The notes under the pieces: model-generated
The model's input: only the letters and a program-made list of their open reading frames with translations
Told to the model about the DNA's origin: nothing
The model's database searches: none
Assembly (NCBI GenBank): GCA_017451665.1
Contig: JAFTNX010000027.1
Span: forward strand, 1-16,103
Direction of reading: 5' to 3'
Source of the DNA: Oscillospiraceae bacterium
GTDB taxonomy: Bacteria; Bacillota; Clostridia; Oscillospirales; Ruminococcaceae
DNA: 16,103 bases
Part shown: positions 1 through 6,654 of the stretch, piece by piece
How positions within the stretch are numbered: position 1 is the first letter of the stretch
Layout of the letters: each line of letters opens with the position of its first letter
Made by a program: the position numbers and the translations under genes

Positions 1-261
1 AATTTAGAATGTGTTGTTACTGACGTTATACCTCTTGGAAGTCACGATATGTTTATTGCTGACATTGTGGCGATAAATGTTGCAAAGGAGCTTCTTGACA
101 AGGAGGGGCGTCTGCAACTAGAAAAGGCAAATCTGGTTGCCTACTCTCACGGAGAGTATTTTACTCTCGGCGAAAAGCTTGGTAGCTTTGGTTATACAGT
201 AAGAAAGAAAAAGAAAAACACCAGAAAGAAGGCTTTGAAAAATGGAAAGAAAAATACCTGA
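1..261 (+). CDS. Flavin reductase-like (FMN-binding) protein, 3' end only
   Basis: The reading frame is open from the first base (translation begins NLECVVTDVIPLGSHD) and stops with TGA at 259-261, so about 86 C-terminal residues are seen and the start lies outside. The pattern 'C-x-V-x-D-x-I-P-L-G-S-H-D-M-F-I-A-D-I-V' followed by 'AYSHGEYFTLGEKLGSFGY(T/S)V' is the end of the flavin reductase / flavoredoxin fold, in which GSHD/F-x-G-x-V residues help hold FMN; these proteins reduce or carry flavin in the cytoplasm. Family assignment is by motif memory. The last ~19 residues are a lysine/asparagine-rich tail from an A-rich stretch (about 201-258). The gene overlaps the start of the GH13 gene by 20 bases in another frame, suggesting co-transcription and translational coupling, although the two activities have no obvious link. 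Confidence 0.72.
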   Translation, partial: NLECVVTDVIPLGSHDMFIADIVAINVAKELLDKEGRLQLEKANLVAYSHGEYFTLGEKLGSFGYTVRKKKKNTRKKALKNGKKNT

Positions 262-1777
262 ATGGCTTAAAAATGCTGTTTTTTATGAAATTTACCCACA
301 GTCTTTTCTTGATACCGACGGCGACGGAATTGGTAACATCAACGGTATCACACAAAAGCTTGACTACATCAAGGGGCTTGGCTGTACTGCAATATGGATA
401 AATCCTTGCTTTGAATCCCCTTTTGGTGACGCAGGGTATGATGTTTCCGACTATAAAAAAGTTGCTGAAAGATACGGCACAAACGAGGATTTGAAAAATC
501 TTTTTGATGAAGCACACAAACGTGATATGCATATTCTCCTTGACCTTGTGCCAGGGCATACTTCTGTTGAGCATAAGTGGTTCAAGGAATCCTTAAAGGC
601 TGAAAGAAACGAGTTTACCGACAGATATGTGTGGACAGACAGTATATGGTGCGAGCCTTCCGGAATGGGCTGTATCAGAGGAATTTCCGACAGAGACGGG
701 TCTTGTGCTGTTAATTTCTTTTCACATCAGCCTGCACTGAATTATGGTTTCTACAAGCCGACCGAAAGCTGGCAGCAGTCAATGGACGACGAAGGCCCTA
801 AGGCTACCCTTGAGGCTATGAAGGACGTTATGAGATTCTGGCTGAAAATGGGCTGTGACGGATTCCGAGTTGATATGGCAGGCTCACTTGTAAAGCATGA
901 CGAAGAAAGCAAGGGTACAATCAGACTTTGGCAGAATGTGAGAGAATTTTTAAATGAGGAATTCCCTGACGCTGCTATGGTTTCTGAATGGGGCGAGCCT
1001 GACAAGTCTATCGCTGGTGGTTTCCATATGGATTTTCTTCTCCACTTCGGACCGTCACACTACAACGACCTTTTCAGATGTGAAGAGCCTTATTTTTCTT
1101 CACGAGGAAAGGGAGATATTTCTCAGTTTGTTGAAAAATACATTGAAAACTACGAAAAATCCGACAAAAAAGGTCTTATCTGTATTCCGTCGGGAAATCA
1201 CGATATGGACAGACTTGCAAGGTCAATCAAGGGTGACGAGTTAAAGGTTGCATTTGCATTTTTACTTTCAATGCCCGGCGCACCTTTTATCTATTACGGT
1301 GACGAAATCGGTATGAATTACGTGGAAAATCTCACGTCGGTTGAGGGTGGCTACGGACGTACAGGCTCACGCTCACCTATGCAGTGGGACGACACCCAAA
1401 ACGCAGGCTTCAGCTCAGCCGAAAAGGAAAAGCTATATATTCCACAGGATTCTTCACCTGACAGACCGACAGTATCAGACCAGATGTCTGACGAAAATTC
1501 TCTTTACAATTTCATCAAGTCAATGATTGATTTTCGTATGAAAAACCCGGCACTCCAGAGCTGTGGAGAGATTGAATTTAAAAATATCGGCTATCCTCTC
1601 GTTTTTGAAAGAACAACCGAAGGTCAGAAAATCACAGTTGTGATAAATCCGTCAGCTGACGCCAAGGAAATTGAAGTTTCAGCCGGAAAGGTCGTATTTA
1701 CGGTATGTAAAGGTGGAAGCCTTGACGGGAATATTCTCAAAATCAACGGCACATCAGCTGTATTTATTGAAAATTAG
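242..1777 (+). CDS. GH13 alpha-amylase family glycosidase (alpha-glucosidase-like), intracellular
   Basis: This is a 511-residue retaining alpha-glycoside hydrolase of the GH13 (beta/alpha)8 family. Visible motifs are the N-terminal FYEIYPQSF, an oligo-1,6-glucosidase-type acidic loop DTDGDGIGNINGI (24-36), region I DLVPGH (101-106), region II GFRVDMA with nucleophile Asp211, region III SEWGEP with acid/base Glu249, and region IV GNHD with Asp321. A C-terminal beta domain follows (about 420-511). There is no signal peptide, so it probably acts on imported alpha-glucosides in the cytoplasm. The acidic loop and length (500-560 typical) suggest an oligo-1,6-glucosidase/alpha-glucosidase-type member. 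Region I has Gly where Asn is usual (VxNH becomes VPGH), so substrate type cannot be fixed from motifs. The ATG at 242 has AGAAGG nine bases upstream, inside the end of the preceding gene. A hairpin terminator follows at once. Confidence 0.9.
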   Translation: MERKIPEWLKNAVFYEIYPQSFLDTDGDGIGNINGITQKLDYIKGLGCTAIWINPCFESPFGDAGYDVSDYKKVAERYGTNEDLKNLFDEAHKRDMHILLDLVPGHTSVEHKWFKESLKAERNEFTDRYVWTDSIWCEPSGMGCIRGISDRDGSCAVNFFSHQPALNYGFYKPTESWQQSMDDEGPKATLEAMKDVMRFWLKMGCDGFRVDMAGSLVKHDEESKGTIRLWQNVREFLNEEFPDAAMVSEWGEPDKSIAGGFHMDFLLHFGPSHYNDLFRCEEPYFSSRGKGDISQFVEKYIENYEKSDKKGLICIPSGNHDMDRLARSIKGDELKVAFAFLLSMPGAPFIYYGDEIGMNYVENLTSVEGGYGRTGSRSPMQWDDTQNAGFSSAEKEKLYIPQDSSPDRPTVSDQMSDENSLYNFIKSMIDFRMKNPALQSCGEIEFKNIGYPLVFERTTEGQKITVVINPSADAKEIEVSAGKVVFTVCKGGSLDGNILKINGTSAVFIEN

Positions 1778-1786
1778 CACACAAAA

Positions 1787-1821
1787 AAGCTCTATCTTCC
1801 AAAAAAGATAGAGCTTATTTT
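1787..1821. terminator. Bidirectional intrinsic terminator between GH13 gene and SPFH operon
   Basis: A perfect 12-bp stem (1787-1798 with 1805-1816, AAGCTCTATCTT and its complement) closes a 6-base loop. On the plus strand ATTTTT follows; on the minus strand the A-run 1783-1788 gives TTTTTT. It lies between two convergent genes, ending the GH13 transcript and the four-gene minus operon. Confidence 0.9.
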
Positions 1822-2129
1822 TATGACTTTGAGTATGGGTTTTTATTCTCCGGTATCTGTGGTTTATTATTACCATTTGAGTATGGATTTTTGTTGTCAC
1901 GATACTCGGTTGTGGTATCCATTCCTGCAAGAACAAACAGAAAAAGTGTAATCACAAGATTTGGAATAATCCACACGCCCAGAGCAATAAAGAAGAAAAT
2001 CAACGGCAGGTCAATTACAAAATGAAGTATCAGCAAAGCAATAGCCACCAAAGCTACTTCAAAATTCATAATGAGATTAAACACAAGGCTTATTAAAAAG
2101 CCACTGCTGTGCTTTTGTGGTTTTCGCAT
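1821..2129 (-). CDS. Small two-helix membrane protein with NKNPYS repeats, unknown function
   Basis: I do not recognise a family. The 102-residue protein has a short basic start (RKPQK), two hydrophobic stretches (about 11-38 and 40-68) and a polar tail. The tail carries the hexapeptide NKNPYS twice (79-84 and 95-100), mirrored at DNA level by near-identical 20-base blocks near 1828 and 1876. ATG at 2129 has a good site (GAGGTG) eight bases upstream, and the gene starts 18 bases after the TPM-domain gene. It is therefore the last gene of the operon and probably works at the membrane with the products upstream. The shape is like small YqaE/DUF-type membrane proteins, but that comparison is loose. 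Confidence 0.75.
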   Translation of the reverse strand: MRKPQKHSSGFLISLVFNLIMNFEVALVAIALLILHFVIDLPLIFFFIALGVWIIPNLVITLFLFVLAGMDTTTEYRDNKNPYSNGNNKPQIPENKNPYSKS

Positions 2130-2147
2130 TTATCTTCACCTCAATGC

Positions 2148-2996
2148 CTAAAATCTTCCTCCACGGCTGCCACCACGACTGCCGCCACCGCCACTACGTC
2201 CACCACCAGAACTGCTGCTCTGACGTCTTGTCTTAGTGACATTCTTATAAAGGAACAAATCCTGCGAAAGCTTCAAGTCAAAGCTTCCGCGTCTTACAAA
2301 GTTGTTTGCAGTTTTCTGCTTGTCAACGCTTTTAAGCTGTTTTTTGAGTCCTGATGTAACAATAAGCGCTACAACAAGTCCGATAACTGCACCAATTAAA
2401 AGTGCTTTGATAATCATACCAGCTGTAACAAATGGACGAGTAGGACCGTAAGGCTTGCCTTCGTCGTATGCCTTTAAAAACTTTTCGCAAGTTTCAGCAT
2501 ACTTCATAAAGCATTCTTCATAATCCCCGTCACTTAAAGAATCAATACATTTCTTATCTAAAATTTCAAGTCCGTAGCTTTCGGTAATAGCTTCCTCAGC
2601 TTTACCCTTTGTTGACATATTCCACAGACGGTAGTTCATATCAACAACAAAGATAATTCCGTCGCTTTTGCCTTCGGCGTAGAGGTATTCCTCAATTCTG
2701 TCAAAAGCAAAATCCATACAAGCTGATTCGCTGTCATACGGAACATCTCTTGTTGTATAAACAAGAACGTCAATTCCGTACTTTTCGCTTATATCTTCAA
2801 GCTTTTCTCCGATTCTTTCTTCTTCACTGCTTGAAAGAATATCAGCGTTATCGGTCAACAAATCTGTTGGTGTAAGGCTGTTTTCTGTATCGTTAAGACC
2901 GTAGAATTCGTCAAGGTCAATGTCGATAGCGCCTGATGAAACTGTCATTGAAACAGCAGTAACAATTGAGAGGAATAATGCAATAATCTTTTTCAT
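2148..2996 (-). CDS. TPM-domain (YgcG-type) membrane protein with Gly/Ser/Arg tail
   Basis: The 282-residue product starts with a signal peptide (MKKIIALFLSIVTAVSMTVSSGA, about 1-23). A TPM domain follows (about 42-175): 'LTDNADILSSSEEERIGEKLEDISEKYGIDVLVYTTRDV', then 'GKSDGIIFVVDMNYRLWNMSTKGKAEEAI'. A single membrane helix lies near 192-213 and the end is a low-complexity tail (260-282) of Ser, Gly and Arg. TPM domains occur in YgcG-like proteins and in plant TLP18.3; a phosphatase activity has been reported for the latter, but the bacterial role is unclear. I chose the ATG at 2996 because it has GGAGG upstream and overlaps the stop of the previous gene as TAATG. A longer reading from 3071 would put a Cys-rich stretch before the signal peptide and has no start support. 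Confidence 0.88.
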   Translation of the reverse strand: MKKIIALFLSIVTAVSMTVSSGAIDIDLDEFYGLNDTENSLTPTDLLTDNADILSSSEEERIGEKLEDISEKYGIDVLVYTTRDVPYDSESACMDFAFDRIEEYLYAEGKSDGIIFVVDMNYRLWNMSTKGKAEEAITESYGLEILDKKCIDSLSDGDYEECFMKYAETCEKFLKAYDEGKPYGPTRPFVTAGMIIKALLIGAVIGLVVALIVTSGLKKQLKSVDKQKTANNFVRRGSFDLKLSQDLFLYKNVTKTRRQSSSSGGGRSGGGGSRGGSRGGRF

Positions 2997-4078
2997 TACA
3001 AAATACCTCCAATCAACATAGCAATAGCACCTGCAACAGCAGTAACACCTGCAAAAATTCCAAGGAACCATCTTGCAAATGCGCCCTTATCCATCGGAAG
3101 ATTTCCAACAAATTTTCCTGTCTGACCGTTCATAGCAAACATAAACTTTTCGCCCTTGTATTCGGTATTCATCATCCATACAGGCAAAAGTGCATATTTG
3201 ATTTTTCCGTGTGAAAGCTTTACTGTTGACTGGTTTGGAATACAGGTAGCGTATCCCACAACTGTCGACCTGAAAGCTTCTTCTGTACTCTGTTTTACTC
3301 GTAAGTTTGCTCTTTCCTGAGAAGCATTACTGTCAACGTCATACTTATCAGCAAGATAACCTGAAAGATAAGCTGTCTGGAAATCAATCATTTCCTTATA
3401 GTTATAAGGCTCGATTGAGTCCATCAAATCGTCAGGCATTTTTGTTGAGCCGTCAACAGGCACTCTTTCAAATCCAAGAAGACCTCCTCTTACAATCTGA
3501 TAATAAGAGGTTTCTGTATAATTATAGTTACCACTTGACCAGCGTTTAACCTTTGTGCCACGGTATGTAATGTGTGCATCAGCGTCACAGTCAAAGAGCC
3601 AGAAAGGTACATAAACGCCCTTGATTTCTTTGATTTTTGTTTCGCTCTTAAAGGTTTTTGGCAAAAGCTTTTTACCCTTAAGGTGGTTTGCGAATGCTTT
3701 CTCTGCAGCAGCCTTGTCAAGCTTAAACGGAATAACATAGTCAGGCTTTAAAATTCCCGACAACTTTCCTGCCATAACAACCGGATTGTCACAGAAAGGA
3801 CATCTTGACGCAACTGTTGTTTTATCTGCAATAATTTCACCACGGCAGGACTCACAGATATATCCTACCATTCCCTCAGGAACGTCCCATATTTCAGGCT
3901 GTTCCTCTTCCCACTTCATATCGTCAACGAATTCTTCCTTTAAAACGTCGTCGTATGATTTAAGGGTTTCAACGTCAAATTCGGTGTCACAGAAAGGACA
4001 CTTCATCTTCTGAATGTCGCTGTTAAAGGTCAGCTCACCATTACAACAGGGACACTTGTATTCAATAAGTGTAGACAC
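2996..4078 (-). CDS. Zinc-ribbon protein with C-terminal membrane helix (TFIIB-type zinc ribbons)
   Basis: The 360-residue protein begins with two zinc ribbons, C9-x2-C12/C27-x2-C30 and C75-x2-C78/C93-x2-C96, each ending in CPFCD. After this comes a ~230-residue alpha/beta region containing 'KGVYVPFWLFDCDADAHITYRGTK', and a Gly/Ala-rich hydrophobic C-terminus (about 332-360) that reads as a membrane helix. Homologues are often labelled TFIIB-type zinc ribbon or, wrongly, primosomal/helicase proteins because of the ribbons; nothing here supports an enzyme. The start is GTG at 4078, preceded by AAGGAG nine bases upstream. The stop overlaps the ATG of the TPM gene by one base (TAATG), implying coupled translation. 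Its neighbours, also zinc-ribbon or membrane proteins, suggest a shared membrane-associated complex. Confidence 0.85.
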   Translation of the reverse strand: MSTLIEYKCPCCNGELTFNSDIQKMKCPFCDTEFDVETLKSYDDVLKEEFVDDMKWEEEQPEIWDVPEGMVGYICESCRGEIIADKTTVASRCPFCDNPVVMAGKLSGILKPDYVIPFKLDKAAAEKAFANHLKGKKLLPKTFKSETKIKEIKGVYVPFWLFDCDADAHITYRGTKVKRWSSGNYNYTETSYYQIVRGGLLGFERVPVDGSTKMPDDLMDSIEPYNYKEMIDFQTAYLSGYLADKYDVDSNASQERANLRVKQSTEEAFRSTVVGYATCIPNQSTVKLSHGKIKYALLPVWMMNTEYKGEKFMFAMNGQTGKFVGNLPMDKGAFARWFLGIFAGVTAVAGAIAMLIGGIL

Positions 4079-4110
4079 TTTATCTCACTCCTTTTACCCA
4101 TATTACGCAA

Positions 4111-4138
4111 TTCAGCGTGAAAATTATTCCACGCTGAA
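4111..4138 (-). other. Hairpin between SPFH gene and zinc-ribbon gene
   Basis: A perfect 9-bp stem TTCAGCGTG/CACGCTGAA (4111-4119 with 4130-4138) closes a 10-base loop in the 72-base gap between the first and second genes of the operon. No U-run follows in the minus direction, so it is not a standard terminator. It may stabilise or process the mRNA between the two cistrons, but this is inference. Confidence 0.5.
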
Positions 4139-4150
4139 CTTAAAAACATA

Positions 4151-5584
4151 TTACTTAGCGTCGTTTTCGTCAAAAACGTCTCCACATTCAGGACAGAACT
4201 TAGGAGGGTTCTTTGGGTCCTCTGGAATCCAGCCACACTTATCGCACTGATATGTTGGTGTTCCTGCTGGCTTAGCCTTGCCACACTGTGGGCAGAACTT
4301 ACCCATATTTGATGTGCCACATTCACAAGTCCAGCTGTTGTCTGCAGGCTTTGTGTTTCCACAGTTTGTGCAGAACTTACCTGTATTTTCAGCGCCACAG
4401 TCACACTTCCATCCACCTGCAGCAGCAGCCTTTGGTTCTGGCTTACCAGCGCCACAGTTCTGACAGAACTTACCTGTGTTCTTAGCTCCACAAGCACATT
4501 CCCAAGCGTTAGCTGCTGCCTCTTCAGCTGCAGCTGCCTGAGCAGCCTCTTCCTTCTGAGCCTTCTGCTGTTCGCCCATAGCGTAGAGGTTTGAAACGTT
4601 CATACCTGTTCCACCACCAGCGTTCTGAGCAAAGCCCATTCCCATAAAGCCAGTCATAGCGCCAGCAGAGTTCTTTGCAGCATCCTGCATAGCCTGACCC
4701 TGAGCCTGTACGAGGTGAGCAGCACCCATAGAAGCATTCTGGAATACAGCAGTCTTCTGAAGAGTCTTAATCATGTCAAGGTCTTCCTTAGGAACTGTTA
4801 CTGAACGGAATGAAACCTTTTCAAGAGTAATACCTCTGTGATTTCCCCATTCTTCAGCAAGAATTTCCTTGAGGGCATCTCTTACCTTTGTATTGTTAGC
4901 AATAATCTGGTTTGGTCTGATTTCTTCGTTTGAAAGCTCAGCAAATGCAACCTGAAGATGATTGATAAGGTCAGCCTTAAGGTCAGCTGAAATTACACTC
5001 TTGTTGTATTCGCTTTCAACGTTACCACATACGTTTGTATAGAAAAGAAGTGGGTTTGTAATCTTATATGTATAGTAACCGTTACATGTAAGTGTTACGT
5101 CTACGTCAAGACCGATTTTGTTGTCAACTACTCTGAATGGAATTGGTTCAGAAGTACCAAATGGGTTCTGAATGATTTCCTTTGTGTTGAAGTAGTAAAC
5201 TCTCTGGTCCTTACCAGTGTCACCACCGTAAGTAAAACGTCTTCCGATAGCCTTGAATGTATCAAGAATACTTGTTCCGAGGCTGCCTGCAAAGATACTT
5301 GGTTCAGTTGATGAATTGTAAGTAAACTGACCAGGCTCAGCACAGACTTCAACAACCTTACCCTGTTCAACGATAATCATACACTGTCCGTCAGCAACAG
5401 CGATACCTGAACCGTTTGAAATAATGTTGTCGTTGCCCTTTGTATTTGAGCTTCTTGAAGTAATTTGTTTCTGACCCTTTGTTACCAACACGTCAGGAGC
5501 AAGTGCGTCACAGTAGAAAAATTCCTTCCACTGGTCAGCCAGAACGCCGCCTGCAGCACCGGTAATTGCCTTAATAAGTCCCAT
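4151..5584 (-). CDS. SPFH-domain protein with four C-terminal zinc ribbons
   Basis: The 477-residue product starts MGLIKAITGAAGGVLADQWKEFFYCD and contains an SPFH (band-7-like) domain over about 25-280, of the kind often labelled YdjI/'virion core protein' in Bacillota. A Met/Ala/Gln-rich linker (280-360) follows, then four zinc ribbons: C363/C365/C374/C377, C394/C396/C405/C408, C420/C422/C431/C434 and C447/C450/C464/C467. The first three share the motif W-x-C-x-C-G-x2-N-x-G-K-F-C-x2-C-G; the fourth is longer and rubredoxin-like (CDKCGW). SPFH proteins form membrane-associated rings or microdomains; there is no N-terminal membrane helix here, so attachment is probably through a partner. The ATG at 5584 has AAAGGGG seven bases upstream. 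It is the first gene of the operon, under a strong promoter with a structured leader. Confidence 0.88.
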   Translation of the reverse strand: MGLIKAITGAAGGVLADQWKEFFYCDALAPDVLVTKGQKQITSRSSNTKGNDNIISNGSGIAVADGQCMIIVEQGKVVEVCAEPGQFTYNSSTEPSIFAGSLGTSILDTFKAIGRRFTYGGDTGKDQRVYYFNTKEIIQNPFGTSEPIPFRVVDNKIGLDVDVTLTCNGYYTYKITNPLLFYTNVCGNVESEYNKSVISADLKADLINHLQVAFAELSNEEIRPNQIIANNTKVRDALKEILAEEWGNHRGITLEKVSFRSVTVPKEDLDMIKTLQKTAVFQNASMGAAHLVQAQGQAMQDAAKNSAGAMTGFMGMGFAQNAGGGTGMNVSNLYAMGEQQKAQKEEAAQAAAAEEAAANAWECACGAKNTGKFCQNCGAGKPEPKAAAAGGWKCDCGAENTGKFCTNCGNTKPADNSWTCECGTSNMGKFCPQCGKAKPAGTPTYQCDKCGWIPEDPKNPPKFCPECGDVFDENDAK

Positions 5585-5639
5585 TATAAAACCCCTTTCA
5601 AATGAAATTTATTTTCTCCAAAAAAATTTGCATTTTTTC

Positions 5640-5711
5640 GCTTGAACGGGTGCTTCGCACCTTTGACTGCCTTTACGGCAGTCGGTTTGCTGTTCACAAA
5701 CCCGTTCAAGC
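5640..5711. repeat. Multi-arm inverted repeat at the 5' end of the SPFH operon transcript
   Basis: An 11-bp outer stem GCTTGAACGGG/CCCGTTCAAGC (5640-5650 with 5701-5711) encloses three smaller stems: GGTGC-ttc-GCACC (5649-5661), GACTGCC-tttac-GGCAGTC (5665-5683) and GGTTTG/CAAACC (5684-5689 with 5697-5702). A few junction bases are shared between stems. The predicted transcription start of the SPFH operon (about 5708) falls within the outer stem, so the mRNA would start with this structure. It could be a dispersed palindromic repeat or a leader that protects the mRNA 5' end. No U-run follows. Confidence 0.75.
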
Positions 5712-5714
5712 ATA

Positions 5715-5743
5715 AGTATAACACAAACTTACAAAATAATCAA
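5715..5743 (-). promoter_or_regulatory. Sigma-A promoter of the SPFH operon
   Basis: On the minus strand TTGATT (5738-5743), a 17-base spacer and TATACT (5715-5720) are present, with TG one base before the -10 (extended -10). The predicted start is near 5708, giving a leader of about 125 bases before the SPFH ATG. It lies only ~28 bases downstream of the trmO stop. Confidence 0.8.
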
Positions 5744-5770
5744 GAATTTTTCAGAAAATTTTAACGATTT

Positions 5771-6457
5771 TTACACCGTTTTCAGTTCAACTATTTCCAG
5801 AGTGTCCCCCGACACCTTAAAAGCCACCTCAAAATCCGAAAAAGGCATAACGTAAACCCTTTCGCTGTCCTCCTGATAGGCTGGTCTCGGGTCTTGCGAA
5901 AGGACTTCAAAAAGTCCGCTACGCTTTTCCTGTGGAATTTTTTCAAGCAAAGAATCCTCGCATTTCACCATAAGCCTGCCCTCTGATGTGGCAAGTGCAA
6001 AACCGTTTGTTGCGTCAGCCTTTGAGTCGCAGTATGGCAGGTATGGTTTTATGTCAAAAATCTCTGTGCCATTCATAAGGTCAGCCCCGGAAACGTAAAG
6101 GACAATGCCTTGCCTCTCGTCTGCCTCAACCTTTAAAAGCTTAACGCAGGACAAACCCACAGGATTAGGTCGGAACGGTGAACGTGTTGCAAAAACACCC
6201 ATACGGGTATTCCCACCCAGCTTTGGAGGTCTTACAGTAGGGGTAAAACCCTCTCTGTCACTTTCTGAAAAATACCACAAAAGCCACAGATGTGAGTATT
6301 CCTCTATCCCTCGGAAAGCGTCAGGATTTCTGTATTTTTTGTGAAAAACTATTTTTGAAACCACATTTTCACACAAGCCACTCTGTCGTGGAATACCGAA
6401 TTTTGTGGTGAAATCATTGTGGATTTTTGCGATTGACTCTATTTTAAGTTCCTTCAT
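5771..6457 (-). CDS. trmO: tRNA (N6-threonylcarbamoyladenosine(37)-N6)-methyltransferase TrmO
   Basis: The 228-residue product belongs to the UPF0066/TsaA family. In Escherichia coli TrmO uses S-adenosylmethionine to methylate t6A37 next to the anticodon of threonine tRNAs. Diagnostic blocks are FGIPRQ (20-25), YSHLWLLWYF (54-63), RPPKLGG-N-x-RMGVFATRSPFRPNPVGLS (76-103, the SAM/beta-barrel core), D-x-KPYLPYCD (135-144) and a C-terminal QDPRPAYQ typical of the longer family members. I use the ATG at 6457 because GAAAGGG lies nine bases upstream. A GTG at 6475 in the same frame would place that site inside the gene. It is monocistronic, with a strong promoter on one side and the SPFH operon promoter directly downstream. 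Confidence 0.93.
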   Translation of the reverse strand: MKELKIESIAKIHNDFTTKFGIPRQSGLCENVVSKIVFHKKYRNPDAFRGIEEYSHLWLLWYFSESDREGFTPTVRPPKLGGNTRMGVFATRSPFRPNPVGLSCVKLLKVEADERQGIVLYVSGADLMNGTEIFDIKPYLPYCDSKADATNGFALATSEGRLMVKCEDSLLEKIPQEKRSGLFEVLSQDPRPAYQEDSERVYVMPFSDFEVAFKVSGDTLEIVELKTV

Positions 6458-6475
6458 TTTAATGTACCCTTTCAC

Positions 6476-6554
6476 AAGCTATGATTAAATTTTATAATTT
6501 CAAAGTCCTGTTGTCAAGAAAAATCTGTCATTTCAATAAAATTTTTCATAGCTT
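6476..6554. repeat. Imperfect long inverted repeat flanking the trmO promoter
   Basis: The left arm 6476-6495 and right arm 6536-6554 are inverted copies: AAGCTATGA plus AAATTTTAT, separated by two bases in one arm and one in the other. The arms bracket 40 bases that include the trmO -35, and the left arm covers its -10. This could be an operator pair, a cruciform or a chance A/T-rich match; no further evidence is visible. Confidence 0.55.
6489..6517 (-). promoter_or_regulatory. Sigma-A promoter of trmO
   Basis: On the minus strand, consensus TTGACA (6512-6517), 17 bases, then TAAAAT (6489-6494); an overlapping TATAAA reading gives a 15-base spacer. It is divergent from the ddh promoter and ends about 30 bases before the trmO ATG. 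Confidence 0.78.
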
Positions 6555-6564
6555 AAAAAAAATA

Positions 6565-6593
6565 TTGAAATTCTGAATTTATTGTGCTATAAT
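6565..6593 (+). promoter_or_regulatory. Sigma-A promoter of ddh
   Basis: TTGAAA (6565-6570), a 17-base spacer and perfect TATAAT (6588-6593) with TGC directly before it (extended -10). The predicted start is near 6600, giving a 55-base leader. That leader contains a 7-bp hairpin TTCAACA/TGTTGAA (6603-6609 with 6618-6624) followed by a T-run. Confidence 0.87.
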
Positions 6594-6654
6594 TTAAAAG
6601 GTTTCAACAGTTTAGTTTGTTGAAGTATTTTTTAAAACGAAGGCGGTAATTTTT

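Noticed and set aside
954..1244. Long alternative frames inside GH13 and other large genes (for example 3490-3738, 4030-4497, 13905-14321)
   Set aside because: They lie wholly within well-supported genes, lack ribosome sites and have shadow-frame composition.
2997..3071. N-terminal extension of the TPM gene with a Cys-rich start
   Set aside because: It overlaps the end of the zinc-ribbon gene and precedes a standard signal peptide; the ATG at 2996 has a good ribosome site and TAATG coupling.
2996..4078. Helicase or PriA-type function for the zinc-ribbon gene
   Set aside because: Only the zinc ribbons would suggest it; no Walker motifs or helicase blocks are present.
4151..4502. Repeated Cys motifs read as a CRISPR-like or tandem DNA repeat array
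   Set aside because: The repeats are diverged protein-level zinc ribbons in one open frame; DNA identity is low and there are no spacers.
5640..5711. A 72-base cloverleaf-like fold that could be a tRNA
   Set aside because: The outer stem is 11 bp, the three inner arms have the wrong sizes, there is no T-loop TTCRA sequence or D-loop, and no plausible anticodon loop on either strand.
6458..6475. GTG start six codons upstream for trmO
   Set aside because: The ribosome site GAAAGGG for the ATG at 6457 would be inside the coding region and the GTG has no site of its own.
6600..6654. Lysine riboswitch ahead of ddh
   Set aside because: The predicted leader is about 55 bases, far too short for the lysine riboswitch, and its conserved core is not seen.
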